From Natrinema sp. HArc-T2 (lineage in GTDB: Archaea; Halobacteriota; Halobacteria; Halobacteriales; Natrialbaceae): DNA of 64,000 nt. The translations under genes were made by a program, and so were the position numbers. Shown in pieces: positions 33,559 through 42,516 of the stretch. The notes under the pieces are model-generated. The model saw only the letters and a program-made list of their open reading frames with translations, did no database searches and was not told where the DNA came from. Location of the stretch: the NCBI RefSeq assembly GCF_041821085.1, contig NZ_JBGUAZ010000003.1, forward strand, positions 434,001 through 498,000, written 5' to 3'. Each line of letters begins with the position of its first letter. Position 1 is the first letter of the stretch.

Positions 33559-34971
33559 TTAGTTACTTCCCTTTCGGTAGACCGGCAGCCGGAACCTGAC
33601 GCCGGCGTCGCGGAGTTGCCATCTGACCTCGAGGCCGGCCCACGAAAGCCCCGAAAGCAGTGCGACGCCGATCGCGGCGAACTCCGAGGACCCCATCCAG
33701 ACCGGACTCACGAACAGCAGGGCGTTGTAGATCCGGTGTGGAAGGATCGATTCGATGAGGTCGCCGAGGAACGCAAGCGGGCTGACGTCGAAGCCGCCCC
33801 CGCCACTGCTACCGCCGCTGCTGGTCTCGGCTGCCGTTCGATTCTCGAGGTCGAGCGCCTGGGCGCTCTGGCCGCCCTCGCTTTCGTCACCGGTCTCGAG
33901 GCGTTCGGCTTCGTAGGGTAGCGACGAGCCGACCTCCCAGACGATGTCGCCGGACTCGTTGACCTCGATGACGCGATTGCCGTGGGTGTCTGCGATCAGC
34001 GTGTTGCCGTTTGGAAGCCGATCGGCGTCCCGTGGCCACTGGATCTGATCGTCTTCCCACAGCCAGGTCTGGTTCCACTCGCCGTCTTCGCGCTGGAACT
34101 CCTTGATCTGGGCGTTCTCGGAGTCAGCAACGAGAATCGCCGGCCCGCCCTGACTCTCGGGAATGTAATCGGGGTTGTGCTGTTCGTGGAGGACGTCGTA
34201 CTCGTTTTCCGAGCCGAGCGTCCAGTCCTCGAGCAGTCCCTCTTCCCGATCGAGGAAGACGACCTGGTCTTGGTTGCGCAGACTGGCCATGATTCGGCCC
34301 TCCATCTGGCCCTCCTCGATGTACTCGACGTCGTTGATGTGTGCCCAGTCACGGGGCCAAGAGTGGCCTCCCTCGAGTGGGAAGTCGCTTTGGGCGTCCC
34401 AGAGCCACTCGACGACCTCTGTCTCGGTGTTGACGATGAAGACCTGATCGGCGACCATGTCGGCGACGACGAAGTGGGTCTCGTTGATGCGGTCGATGTC
34501 GTGCCACTCGCCGGCGTACTCCTTGTAGTCGTAGCGCTCGTAGAGCACCTCGACCTCACCCGTCTCGAGGTCGGCACGCTCGATGACGTTGCGGGTACAC
34601 GGTGGAGCGCCACAGTTGGCTCCTTCGGTGTGAATCGTATCCGTCGCGGCGTACTCGACGGTTAACGGATCACCCTCGACGGGATCGGCGTCGAAGTACT
34701 TCGTCCGCGAGTTGTTGTAGTAGAGGACCTCACCGTTGGGCTGATAGGCGGTGATCGTGCCGGCACGGCCCGACTCGGTGACGACCGTGTGGTTCTCCGT
34801 CGCCGGTGCGTCAGGCACGTTTTCTTTCGAGGCCGTCGAGACGCCCCCGCCAGACGCGCTGGCGACGACGGCGGCAGACAGCAGGATCAGAACGACGAGC
34901 GCAGCTCGGACCCGGTTTCTCGTGATTTCAGACCGGACGCGCTCGAGCGACGGAAGCGATTGTTCGGTCAC
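33559..34971 (-). CDS. Arylsulfotransferase (ASST) family membrane protein
   Basis: A 470-residue protein with an N-terminal membrane helix (about 22-40), a six-bladed propeller of the arylsulfotransferase family, and two C-terminal hydrophobic segments (about 415-455). Propeller repeats are seen as EWHDIDRINETHFVVAD, DWAHINDVEYIEEG, EQHNPDYIPESQGG and RDADRLPNGNTLIADTHGNRVIEVN. In bacteria ASST moves sulfate between phenols using a catalytic His. The haloarchaeal relatives are membrane-bound and their sulfate donor is unknown. The extracellular orientation is inferred from the single N-terminal helix. Confidence 0.85.
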   Translation of the reverse strand: MTEQSLPSLERVRSEITRNRVRAALVVLILLSAAVVASASGGGVSTASKENVPDAPATENHTVVTESGRAGTITAYQPNGEVLYYNNSRTKYFDADPVEGDPLTVEYAATDTIHTEGANCGAPPCTRNVIERADLETGEVEVLYERYDYKEYAGEWHDIDRINETHFVVADMVADQVFIVNTETEVVEWLWDAQSDFPLEGGHSWPRDWAHINDVEYIEEGQMEGRIMASLRNQDQVVFLDREEGLLEDWTLGSENEYDVLHEQHNPDYIPESQGGPAILVADSENAQIKEFQREDGEWNQTWLWEDDQIQWPRDADRLPNGNTLIADTHGNRVIEVNESGDIVWEVGSSLPYEAERLETGDESEGGQSAQALDLENRTAAETSSGGSSGGGGFDVSPLAFLGDLIESILPHRIYNALLFVSPVWMGSSEFAAIGVALLSGLSWAGLEVRWQLRDAGVRFRLPVYRKGSN

Positions 34972-35151
34972 GGTATTCTCACCATCCCGTTTCGGTATGC
35001 CGTTTGGGGACTCATTGCCTTTTGTTTCCTGATCAAGATATTAGTACGTTGTTGAACGTTTTCTTCTCTCCGCCGGACGGGCAGTACATCGCGCCTGGCC
35101 CAACAGCGACTGGATCGGCGCTCGAGCGCTAATTTCGACGAGTAACGTGTA

Positions 35152-36027
35152 TTACTCCTGCTCGTCCGCCCGTGTCGTCAGGACGGGCACCGGCGACGTG
35201 CGGATTACCCGTTCGGTGAAACTCCCGAGCAGGTGTCGGTCGAGACCGGTGTGGCCGTGTGTCCCCATTACGACGAGGTCGATCCCCTCCCCGTCGGCGT
35301 AGTTCGTGACTTCTTGCGGCATCGAACCCGTCGCAATAGTCGTCGTGACGTCGTCGACGCCCGCCTGCGTGGCGGTCGCCGCTGCCTCGTCGAGAACCGT
35401 CTGGACGTTCTCCTCGAGTTGCTCGGAGAGCTGTGTCGATTCCGCGTCGCCGACCTCCGGGAGTTCGTCGACGATAGACAGCAAGTGGAGTGTCGCACCG
35501 GTTCGCTCGGCGACCATCGATGCCAGGTCGAGCGCCGCCGTTGCGTGGCTGCTCCCGTCGGTCGGGACGAGCACGTCGGTGTAAGGATACGTCGGCGTCG
35601 CGCCGTCGGCTGCTCGAACTGTCATCACCGGCACTGGGCTGTGGTTTACGACATGATCTGTGACACTTCCGAGGACGTACTCTCCCAACCCGCGCCGACC
35701 GTGGGCACCCATCGCGACGAACTCGAACGTGCCGTCGCTGGCGTAGTCGACGATCGTCGGTCGGGGATCTCCCTGGACGACATCCGTGACCACGGAAACG
35801 CCGCGTTCCTCGGCGAGGGTGGCAGCTTCCGAGACGATCCCCTCGCCTTCCTCCTCGAGGACGTCGACGACCTCGGTGCCGAGTCGGGTGAGACTCGGCT
35901 GGTTCGTGTCCGCGACGTGGAGTAGATGGACGGTTGCGTCCCGTTCGCGGGCGATATCGAGCGTGTGCTCGAGGGCTGCGGTCGCGGGGTCACTCCCATC
36001 GACCGGGACGAGAACGTGAGGTGACAT
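35152..36027 (-). CDS. Tandem-domain universal stress protein
   Basis: A 291-residue protein made of two UspA domains. Each ends with the ATP-binding pattern G-2x-G-9x-G(S/T): MGAHGRRGLGEYVLGSVTDHV at about residues 120-140, and MGTHGHTGLDRHLLGSFTERV near the C-terminus. The first domain starts HVLVPVDGSDPATAALEH. USPs bind ATP or signal stress and survival under salt, heat or starvation. The ATG at 36027 is the one that begins the first domain; longer frames upstream are not protein-like. Confidence 0.92.
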   Translation of the reverse strand: MSPHVLVPVDGSDPATAALEHTLDIARERDATVHLLHVADTNQPSLTRLGTEVVDVLEEEGEGIVSEAATLAEERGVSVVTDVVQGDPRPTIVDYASDGTFEFVAMGAHGRRGLGEYVLGSVTDHVVNHSPVPVMTVRAADGATPTYPYTDVLVPTDGSSHATAALDLASMVAERTGATLHLLSIVDELPEVGDAESTQLSEQLEENVQTVLDEAAATATQAGVDDVTTTIATGSMPQEVTNYADGEGIDLVVMGTHGHTGLDRHLLGSFTERVIRTSPVPVLTTRADEQE

Positions 36028-36103
36028 ACCAACGCGTTCGTGCCGGTCCCGCATATATACTGGTGGACAACGGGCCGTGGCCAGCCGATTGCAGGATCGT
36101 CTG

Positions 36104-36199
36104 ATACGGGCTCCTGTGAGACGGCCTGCTGTCACAAGTTCTCGGTGGGCCCGCGACCGTCCTTCGGGCCCACTGGCACCCACTGACAGGAGTCCGTAT
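36104..36199. repeat. Palindromic element, family B copy 2
   Basis: Left end GATACGGGCTCCTGT, right end in reverse complement ATACGGACTCCTGTCAGTGG. The central hairpin GGGCCCGCGACCGTCCTTCG pairs around position 36150. It lies between the universal stress and HalOD1 genes, at the 3' end of the latter. Confidence 0.75.
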
Positions 36200-36311
36200 G
36201 AGCCATCGGCCACGAGTAGGTATTCAGTGGTGACTAACGGCACGTCGGTTCGCGATCTATCGAACGAAAACGGAGACGATACCGAGTCCGCAGACGGCGT
36301 CGTTGGCGTCG

Positions 36312-36611
36312 TTAGACGGCTTCGACGCGAATCTCGCCGTCTGCTGTGACGGTCACCTGACACTCGGTGTACTCGAAGGTCACTGAGCCGTTGGGCCGGA
36401 GACCATTCGCGCGCGGCTCGAACAGTCGCTCGAGCGCGTCGGCGTTGATCGAGTAATGAAGCGGCTCGAGCGCCGTGACGTCTTCGTTCAGGAATGTTGC
36501 GACGGCGTCCGCGACGGCGACGCTGAGCGGTTCGTCGCCGAGTCGATCGTAGTGTGCGGAATAGTGGTCCCCAATCTCGGTCGCCGATGATGGTGTACTC
36601 ATCTTGCTCAT
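36312..36611 (-). CDS. HalOD1 output-domain protein
   Basis: A ~99-residue protein consisting of the haloarchaeal HalOD1 output domain: SVAVADAVATFLNEDVTALEPLHYSINADALERLFEPR followed by VTFEYTECQVTVTADGEIRVE. This domain occurs alone or at the end of sensory proteins and is presumed to signal, but its target is unknown. Starts at 36611 (MSKMSTPSS) or 36602 (MSTPSS) are both plausible. It lies next to a multi-domain HTH_10 regulator. Confidence 0.85.
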   Translation of the reverse strand: MSKMSTPSSATEIGDHYSAHYDRLGDEPLSVAVADAVATFLNEDVTALEPLHYSINADALERLFEPRANGLRPNGSVTFEYTECQVTVTADGEIRVEAV

Positions 36612-36720
36612 AGCGTATTCGTACCCCCAGTACGGTGGTTGGAAGTCGTTTCCTGGTTCAAGAGTTGTTGTAAAGAACCTACTCGTTAACTGTGTAAGGG
36701 TCGCCACAGCAGGTGGTTAA

Positions 36721-38853
36721 TCAGTTAACCCCGGTCGTGGCTGTGCCCTCGAACAGCACGGCGAAGAGTTTGCGCTCGACGGCTCGAACGTGCTTGTGGA
36801 AGGCAGGCGAGGAAATCTCGAGGGAGTCTGCGATCTCTTCGCCGTTTGCTTGCCGGGGCCACTCGAAGAATCCGCCGTGGTACGCCGTCTGGACGACCTC
36901 TCGCTGGCGATCGGTGAAGGTATCGAGCAACGCACTGCGGGCGCGGTTGGCCACCGTCGAACAGCCATCCGTCGCCACAGCACGGCGGGCGATCATGGAC
37001 ACGTCGGGACCGTTCCGGCTGATCCCGGTGACAAGGTCGCGAACTTCGACCGCGTCCGGGACACCGATGCGTGCGCGCCCACCCGACGCGTCGGCTACGA
37101 ACTCGCGTAACTGCGCCCCGTGAGAGTCGGTAATCGCTCCCAGAGAGGGATTGGTTAACCGGAGTTGCAGCAACGTTTCGTCTTCGTGTTCGGCGACCGT
37201 GACGAGCTGCCTGACTCCCTCGACTGAGACGTGATCTTCGGCGTCGATCGACTCGTCGACCGGCCCATCGACGGCTGCGAACACGACCTGCGCCTCGCCG
37301 TCCCGAGCCGTCGCGCCCGCATAGCTCACGCGTTCGTCGAGAAACGCAGCCAGCCGACACAGCGTCGCATCCGCCACAACCTCGAGTTCTACTTCGGTGC
37401 GACCGTCGTCGACCAGCGCGTGCTTCCGATTGACGGCGTCGATCGCGTACGCGATCGTCTTGCCGAGGTCAGCGAGCATCGACCGAAACGGCTCATCGAA
37501 CGCGTCACGCTGGTCGCCGTAGACCGACAGCACGCCGTAGAGAAACCCGTCGTAGACGAGCGGCACCGCGTACACACACTGTACGTTGCGCGAGAGTGCT
37601 TCACCGCGCCACGCGCCGTCGTGAACCGATGCCGCGACATTCTCGACGTAGACCGGCGCTTTCGTTCGCGCCGCCCGTCCCGCCGGTTCGGCAGCCGATT
37701 CGTCGACCGTCGTTACCGTCACTGCGTCGAGATACCCGCGGTCGCGTCCGGCATGTGATCGCGGCTCGAGGCAGTTCCCGTTCGCGTCGGGCTCGCCGAA
37801 CCAGGCCAGCGAACACGCTTCGCGGTCGGCGAGACGAGCGGGCACGCCACGTTCGATCTCCGCCCGGGAATCGGCCATCAGGAGGAGCTGTTCGACGTCT
37901 CGGCGCATCTCGAGTGCGGCATCGAGCCGCTCGAGCCGGCGATCGTGCCGTTCAAGCTCGCGTTCGCAGTCGTGAAACTGCTGGCGCTGTCCGATCCGAT
38001 CGAGCGCGGCTTCCGTCGCCACCGCGAACGGTTCGACGAGTTCGACGGCCCCGCTGACATCGGCGTAGGGCGTGCTCGAGACCGCAACGAACACGCCGTG
38101 TTCGCCAAGCGGGACCGTGAGTCCGCTGTGGGCGGCGGTTGCGTCGGGAGTTGCTGGCGACGGTCGGACGTCATCGGAAACTGATGGGGCACCGGTGACG
38201 AACGTCTCCCAGATGCTGCTGCCGTTTGGTTCGACCGCTGACGGCGACCCGAACGTCGATACGAAGGCCGACGACTGTGCTACCGGATGGAGTTCGTTGG
38301 CCCGATCGTCGAACCGATAGACGACGCCGTCGAGCTCGAGCACGTCGGCCACGATGTCGACGAGGTGTTCGCAGGCGGTCGTTTTCGAGTCGACAGCGAG
38401 CAAGTGACTGGTCGCCTTGGAGAGTGCCTCGAGTAGCTCCCTCTCCCTGACCCGGTCGGTCAGTGCTCGCTCGCGCTTGCTGTCGGCACATGTGAGCGTT
38501 CGCTGGAGCCGATGGGCAAGGAGCTGTGGCTTCTGGACCGACCGCTTGGCGACGATGTCGGTCGCGCCCTCGGCTCTGATATCGTCGACCGACTCGTCTG
38601 CAGTCGAATCGATCGCGTAGATGATCGGACATGCCCCGTCGACGGCTGCGAGGGCGGCACGTTCGTCCGTCAGGAGACACGTTGCTGTCTCGAGTCGGTC
38701 GTCCGTAATGTCGGACGCAGCCGAGACGGCTCCCGTGACTGTCACCGCCTCGTCTGCAAGTGCTGCCGTTGCCGTCCGAATCCACTCGGACGTGCCGACG
38801 AGGACGCACCCGGGCGTCGTCTCGGCATCCTCGAGACTGCGAGCCATACCCAT
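36721..38853 (-). CDS. Bacterio-opsin activator-type HTH_10 regulator with GAF domains
   Basis: A 710-residue soluble regulator. Order: a degenerate receiver-like domain (about 15-120; VLVGTSEWI..., no clear phospho-Asp), a GAF domain (~150-290), a second GAF domain (~330-480, ending VPLVYDGFLYGVLSVYG), a bacterio-opsin activator linker domain (~490-630), and a C-terminal HTH_10 (TDRQREVVQTAYHGGFFEWPR...EIADSLEISSPAFHKHVRAVE). HTH_10 proteins are haloarchaeal transcription regulators; the GAF domains likely sense small molecules or redox. It is a neighbour of the HalOD1 gene on the same strand. Confidence 0.9.
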   Translation of the reverse strand: MGMARSLEDAETTPGCVLVGTSEWIRTATAALADEAVTVTGAVSAASDITDDRLETATCLLTDERAALAAVDGACPIIYAIDSTADESVDDIRAEGATDIVAKRSVQKPQLLAHRLQRTLTCADSKRERALTDRVRERELLEALSKATSHLLAVDSKTTACEHLVDIVADVLELDGVVYRFDDRANELHPVAQSSAFVSTFGSPSAVEPNGSSIWETFVTGAPSVSDDVRPSPATPDATAAHSGLTVPLGEHGVFVAVSSTPYADVSGAVELVEPFAVATEAALDRIGQRQQFHDCERELERHDRRLERLDAALEMRRDVEQLLLMADSRAEIERGVPARLADREACSLAWFGEPDANGNCLEPRSHAGRDRGYLDAVTVTTVDESAAEPAGRAARTKAPVYVENVAASVHDGAWRGEALSRNVQCVYAVPLVYDGFLYGVLSVYGDQRDAFDEPFRSMLADLGKTIAYAIDAVNRKHALVDDGRTEVELEVVADATLCRLAAFLDERVSYAGATARDGEAQVVFAAVDGPVDESIDAEDHVSVEGVRQLVTVAEHEDETLLQLRLTNPSLGAITDSHGAQLREFVADASGGRARIGVPDAVEVRDLVTGISRNGPDVSMIARRAVATDGCSTVANRARSALLDTFTDRQREVVQTAYHGGFFEWPRQANGEEIADSLEISSPAFHKHVRAVERKLFAVLFEGTATTGVN

Positions 38854-38898
38854 GGTGGGGGCGGCGGTTATAAAAAGGTCGTGTCGATTCCCGTGTCC

Positions 38899-39951
38899 TT
38901 ACTCGAGTGTGAGCGTGCCGTGTTCTGCCCGATAGCCGTCGTCGCACGACTCGATCGCACGTACGTCTCGGAGTCTGATCCCCTGTTCCATCTTGGTCAC
39001 GACCGGTGTGTCGTAGTAGTCGGCTTCGTACTCGAACCCCTTGCCCTCTTGACGGCGACGTTCGACGAACTCCCGGTGGCGCTCGAGGCGGGCACGACCG
39101 ACCGACCGTGACAGTGCCGGCACCTCGTCGACTCCCTCGTCGAACACCTCGAGAAACGCGTCCTCGAGTTCGATTCCGATCGAATTTCGACCGGCACACA
39201 TCGCCGCGAGCGTCGTCGTCCCGGTCCCCCAGAAGGGATCGAGGACGGTGTCACCGTAGGCCGAGTACATACAGATCAGCCGGTAGGGAATCTCGAGGGG
39301 ATAGGCCGCCGACCGCTCCCGGAGCTCGTCGTCGGTTTCGTGAAGCGTCTGTAACTCGCCGGTCACGTCAGTCCAGACGTCCGAGAACCAGCGGTTGCGT
39401 TCCTCCCAGAAGTAGGCAGCCTCGTAGCGCCGGTCGGCACCCGGCTTGAACTCCCGACGCCGGCCCCCCTTCCGGAAGATCAGGACGTACTCGTGCTCGA
39501 GGGTGACGTACGCGTTCGGCGGGATCATCCCGCTACCCATAAACTTGGCCGCGCTGTTTGCCGGTTTACGCCAGAGCACGTCCGGCAGCGGGTCGAACCC
39601 CCGGTCTTCGAACGCCGCGAGGACGCGCGCGTGGTTCGGGTAGACTCGAAAGCTGTCGTCGACCGACCGGGTCGCGTCGCCGACGTTGATACAGGCGATC
39701 CCGCCGTCGACCAGCACTCGCTCGAGTTCGTCCCAGACGGCCTCGAGTTGTGTGTGCATCGCCTCGAAGGCGGCCTGACCGTCGCCGGCGTCCAGTGCGT
39801 CGCCGATCGCAGGATCGAGCTCCGTAAACAGGTCGTCCCACATCTCGATCATCGGATACGGTGGCGATGTCACGACGAGTTCGACCGACTCGTCGGCCAC
39901 GTCCGAGAGTGTGCGGGAGTCACCGACGACAACACGGTGAGTCGTCTCCAT
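38899..39951 (-). CDS. zim: Orphan DNA methyltransferase, Zim-like (CTAG-specific family)
   Basis: A 350-residue DNA methyltransferase. TSPPYP at residues 28-33 is the catalytic motif IV of N4-cytosine/N6-adenine enzymes, and DPFWGTGTT at 238-246 is motif I, giving the beta-class order. The start METTHRVVVGDSRTLS and the block PPYPMIEMWDDLF resemble the haloarchaeal Zim protein, an orphan enzyme that makes N4-methylcytosine at CTAG. No restriction gene is adjacent. Target specificity is inferred from family, not shown. Confidence 0.85.
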   Translation of the reverse strand: METTHRVVVGDSRTLSDVADESVELVVTSPPYPMIEMWDDLFTELDPAIGDALDAGDGQAAFEAMHTQLEAVWDELERVLVDGGIACINVGDATRSVDDSFRVYPNHARVLAAFEDRGFDPLPDVLWRKPANSAAKFMGSGMIPPNAYVTLEHEYVLIFRKGGRRREFKPGADRRYEAAYFWEERNRWFSDVWTDVTGELQTLHETDDELRERSAAYPLEIPYRLICMYSAYGDTVLDPFWGTGTTTLAAMCAGRNSIGIELEDAFLEVFDEGVDEVPALSRSVGRARLERHREFVERRRQEGKGFEYEADYYDTPVVTKMEQGIRLRDVRAIESCDDGYRAEHGTLTLE

Positions 39952-40053
39952 TGGCTTGACACTGTCGGCGTCTCTCCCTTAGCTTCTTCGTCAGCCGACG
40001 GTACAGGCCAGAAAATCAGCTGGTCGATCGCCCCCGCTCGAGCGGATCGTCCG

Positions 40054-40590
40054 TTACTCCTCGACGTCCTCGTCCGCTTCCTCGGCCTCGAATTCGGACT
40101 CGTCGGCCGTCTCGGGTTCGTCCTCGATGTCGGTCGCGGGCTCGAACTCCTCGATCGGTTCCCACTCCGCTTCCTCGTCCGATTTGAGCCGCTGGCGAAG
40201 GAACGCAGCCCCCGCGAGGACGCCCACTGCGAGCAGGAGTCGCGACAGCCGCGAGGGTGCGTCTGATTCGGTGTCGTCCGTCACCGTTTCCGTCACCTCC
40301 TCGGGTTCCTCAGCCGTTTCCCTGACGCTCTCGATGATCTCCGGTTGTTCGACGTCCTCGAGTGGCGTCTCCTCGAGCGTCGGCGACTGCCGACCGAGGA
40401 GAAAGCCGATGGCCGCACCGAGGCCAAACAACGCTCCTGCAAGCGGGAATCGCCCGCCTGAGCGTGCCCCCTCGGATTCCTCGACGGCCTCGAGGATCGT
40501 CTCGCGCATCGGAGACTCCATCCCTCGATTGACCGCTTCTTTTACGATGAGCTCGGATAGTGTGGCGTCCTGTTGTTCCGTCTCGGGCAT
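40054..40590 (-). CDS. Acidic two-helix membrane protein, hypothetical
   Basis: A 178-residue protein that I do not recognise. MPETEQQDATLSELIVKEAVNRG begins with a helical part; two hydrophobic segments (about 50-66 and 122-138) are separated by a Glu/Thr-rich linker, and the last ~40 residues are almost wholly acidic. The topology suggests a membrane tether with a charged cytoplasmic or outside tail. Upstream starts were rejected because the extra residues are not protein-like. Confidence 0.7.
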   Translation of the reverse strand: MPETEQQDATLSELIVKEAVNRGMESPMRETILEAVEESEGARSGGRFPLAGALFGLGAAIGFLLGRQSPTLEETPLEDVEQPEIIESVRETAEEPEEVTETVTDDTESDAPSRLSRLLLAVGVLAGAAFLRQRLKSDEEAEWEPIEEFEPATDIEDEPETADESEFEAEEADEDVEE

Positions 40591-41030
40591 AATCCGCTTC
40601 GACCACATCACTATACATAATTCTATCCCCCGTTTCCATCGAACGACCAACCCCGTCGTATCGTATGCATGAACTACTCGAGAAACCGGACGATATAACA
40701 GTCTGTTTACCGGTGACGATCGATCGTGCGTGAGCGAGTGAGACTGGCCAGCGCCAAGCAGCGACGCGATCGCCGTTCAGAAACCGGATCGAGAGCCGGT
40801 CAGCGATCCACGTTTCTGCTCGTGGCCGATTCCAAAGACGAGCATACGTGCGCGCGTGCGGGTACGAACAATTACTGAGCCAACGATGCGCCGCAATCGC
40901 TCGTCTGACCGTGTCAGTGATCGGTAAATCTGGCTCTTCGCACCCTATAAGACTCCCTCGGCACGCCGTCTCTGTGGCAATGGCTGGGAATGGCTTGCAT
41001 AACGAAAGGGGACCCTGAGAGGAATCACAC
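40591..41030. other. Gene-free stretch between divergent genes
   Basis: 440 bases upstream of both flanking genes. Apart from short AT-rich pieces (CTATACATAATTCTAT near 40610), which may hold a promoter for the gene at 40590, I see no protein frame, RNA gene or repeat. Confidence 0.4.
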
Positions 41031-41672
41031 ATGAGCGTCCTCCGCCAGCCCGAGGTGCTCGGCCGAACGGCCCGACAGCGCGTCGTCGGCGTCACCGCTG
41101 CACTCTCTGCGGCGGCTGTCGAAACGGTCGCAGTCGGGTGCTGGTTCAGCCTCGTCGTCGGCTCACGGACGACAGCGACTGCACTCGCAGGACTTGGCGT
41201 GCTCTTTTGTGGCTCGCTGCTCAGAATGGGGATCGTCGGTGTGGCGGTCGACGATCTCGGTGACCTCCTGCAGCCACAACAACTCGGCGTGACGGTCGCG
41301 CTCACGGCCAGCTGGATCGTCTGGCTGCTCGTTGCCGAACTGATCGGCGATTCTCTCGGTGTCGCCATCGCAGCGATCGTGTTCGCCGGCATACTCACCG
41401 GCCAGTTCGTCCTCGAGCGACGCATCTTCGAACAGCCAACCGATGGCTGGGCGTTCACACTGGCCGTTCCGGGACTGTTGCTCGCTGCTGGCGCATCGAT
41501 ACTGCTCGCTGCCGTCTGGTTTACTGACTGGGCGATCGCCTCGTCGCCGCACTCGCTTGGCCCGACGACGATCGTGGTTCGGATCGGTGCCCTCCATCTC
41601 GGCGTGTTCGTCTTCGGTCTCTTCGCGTTTCTCGCCCATCAGCGCCGATTCCAGCGCCTTCTCGGTCCCTGA
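41031..41672 (+). CDS. Six-helix membrane protein, hypothetical
   Basis: A 213-residue protein with about six hydrophobic helices and almost no soluble part. It starts MSVLRQPEVLGRTARQRVVG and ends HQRRFQRLLGP; several Gly/Ser-spaced helices and an ARQRVV basic stretch favour a cytoplasmic N-terminus. I do not recognise the family. It is divergent from the acidic two-helix protein gene and has no operon partner. Confidence 0.65.
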   Translation: MSVLRQPEVLGRTARQRVVGVTAALSAAAVETVAVGCWFSLVVGSRTTATALAGLGVLFCGSLLRMGIVGVAVDDLGDLLQPQQLGVTVALTASWIVWLLVAELIGDSLGVAIAAIVFAGILTGQFVLERRIFEQPTDGWAFTLAVPGLLLAAGASILLAAVWFTDWAIASSPHSLGPTTIVVRIGALHLGVFVFGLFAFLAHQRRFQRLLGP

Positions 41673-41831
41673 CGTGCGATCGCAACGTCCTCATACGACC
41701 GGCCGACCGTCAGCAGCCGACTCGAGCGCGCCCCAACGGCTGTCACCGCTGGTGTAGTGACAGCGTCTCGAGTCCGACCGCTGGCTGAGCCGGGTTGTCC
41801 GACAGTAGCAACCGTCGGTGGGTCGGTGACC

Positions 41832-42425
41832 TCACTTTCCCTGTGCACCCACGTTCTGGTCGCTCTCGAAAGAATCCGGATCCGGCTCGATTGTCGCGTA
41901 CTGGACCGCCCGCCTGCCCAGCGTCGTCACCCGCGTCTCGAGTTTCGGATCGACGAACTCGCCGTCATCGATGGCGGCGCTGGCGTTCGGGATCGCCGCT
42001 TCGTGGGGAATGACCCACGCGTTCAGCGCTCGACAGACCGACCGCATATGCTCGAGTGCCGTCACAGGGAAGGCCCCGCCGGAGACGGCGAGCAAACCGA
42101 CGGTCTTGTCCTCGAACTCGTCGAAGCCACAGTAGTCGAGCGCGGTCTTCAGCGGTGAGGAAAACGATCCGTGGTACATCGGCGACCCGAGCAGGATCGT
42201 GTCGGCTGCGCGGACGCGGGCTGCGAGTGCGTCTGCGTCGCCCGCATCCACACGATCGCGGTCCGCATCGAAGATCGGCAACTCGTACTCGCGGAGATCG
42301 AGCAGTTCGGTAGTCCCACCTGCCTGTTCGGCAGCCAAGAGTGCCTGCTCGAGTGCGATTCGCGTGTAGCTTCCCTCACGAAGACTGCCACAGAGTGCAG
42401 CCACGTGGACATCGCTGTCGCTCAT
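41832..42425 (-). CDS. NADPH-dependent FMN reductase family protein
   Basis: A 197-residue flavodoxin-fold protein: CGSLREGSYTRIALEQALL binds the FMN phosphate, followed by SPMYHGSFSSPLKTALDY and VSGGAFPVTALEHM in the second and third flavin loops. Such enzymes reduce FMN, quinones, azo dyes or chromate with NADPH. Its start at 42425 (MSDSDVHV) lies 92 bases from the divergent membrane protein at 42517. Confidence 0.9.
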   Translation of the reverse strand: MSDSDVHVAALCGSLREGSYTRIALEQALLAAEQAGGTTELLDLREYELPIFDADRDRVDAGDADALAARVRAADTILLGSPMYHGSFSSPLKTALDYCGFDEFEDKTVGLLAVSGGAFPVTALEHMRSVCRALNAWVIPHEAAIPNASAAIDDGEFVDPKLETRVTTLGRRAVQYATIEPDPDSFESDQNVGAQGK

Positions 42426-42516
42426 ACCTTCCTTGACGACTGGTTCGCACGAAAAGGTATCTGCCGGGATTGCGCGATTCGATGGCCCTTTCCCCTCGAA
42501 ATTCGAACCGATTGTC

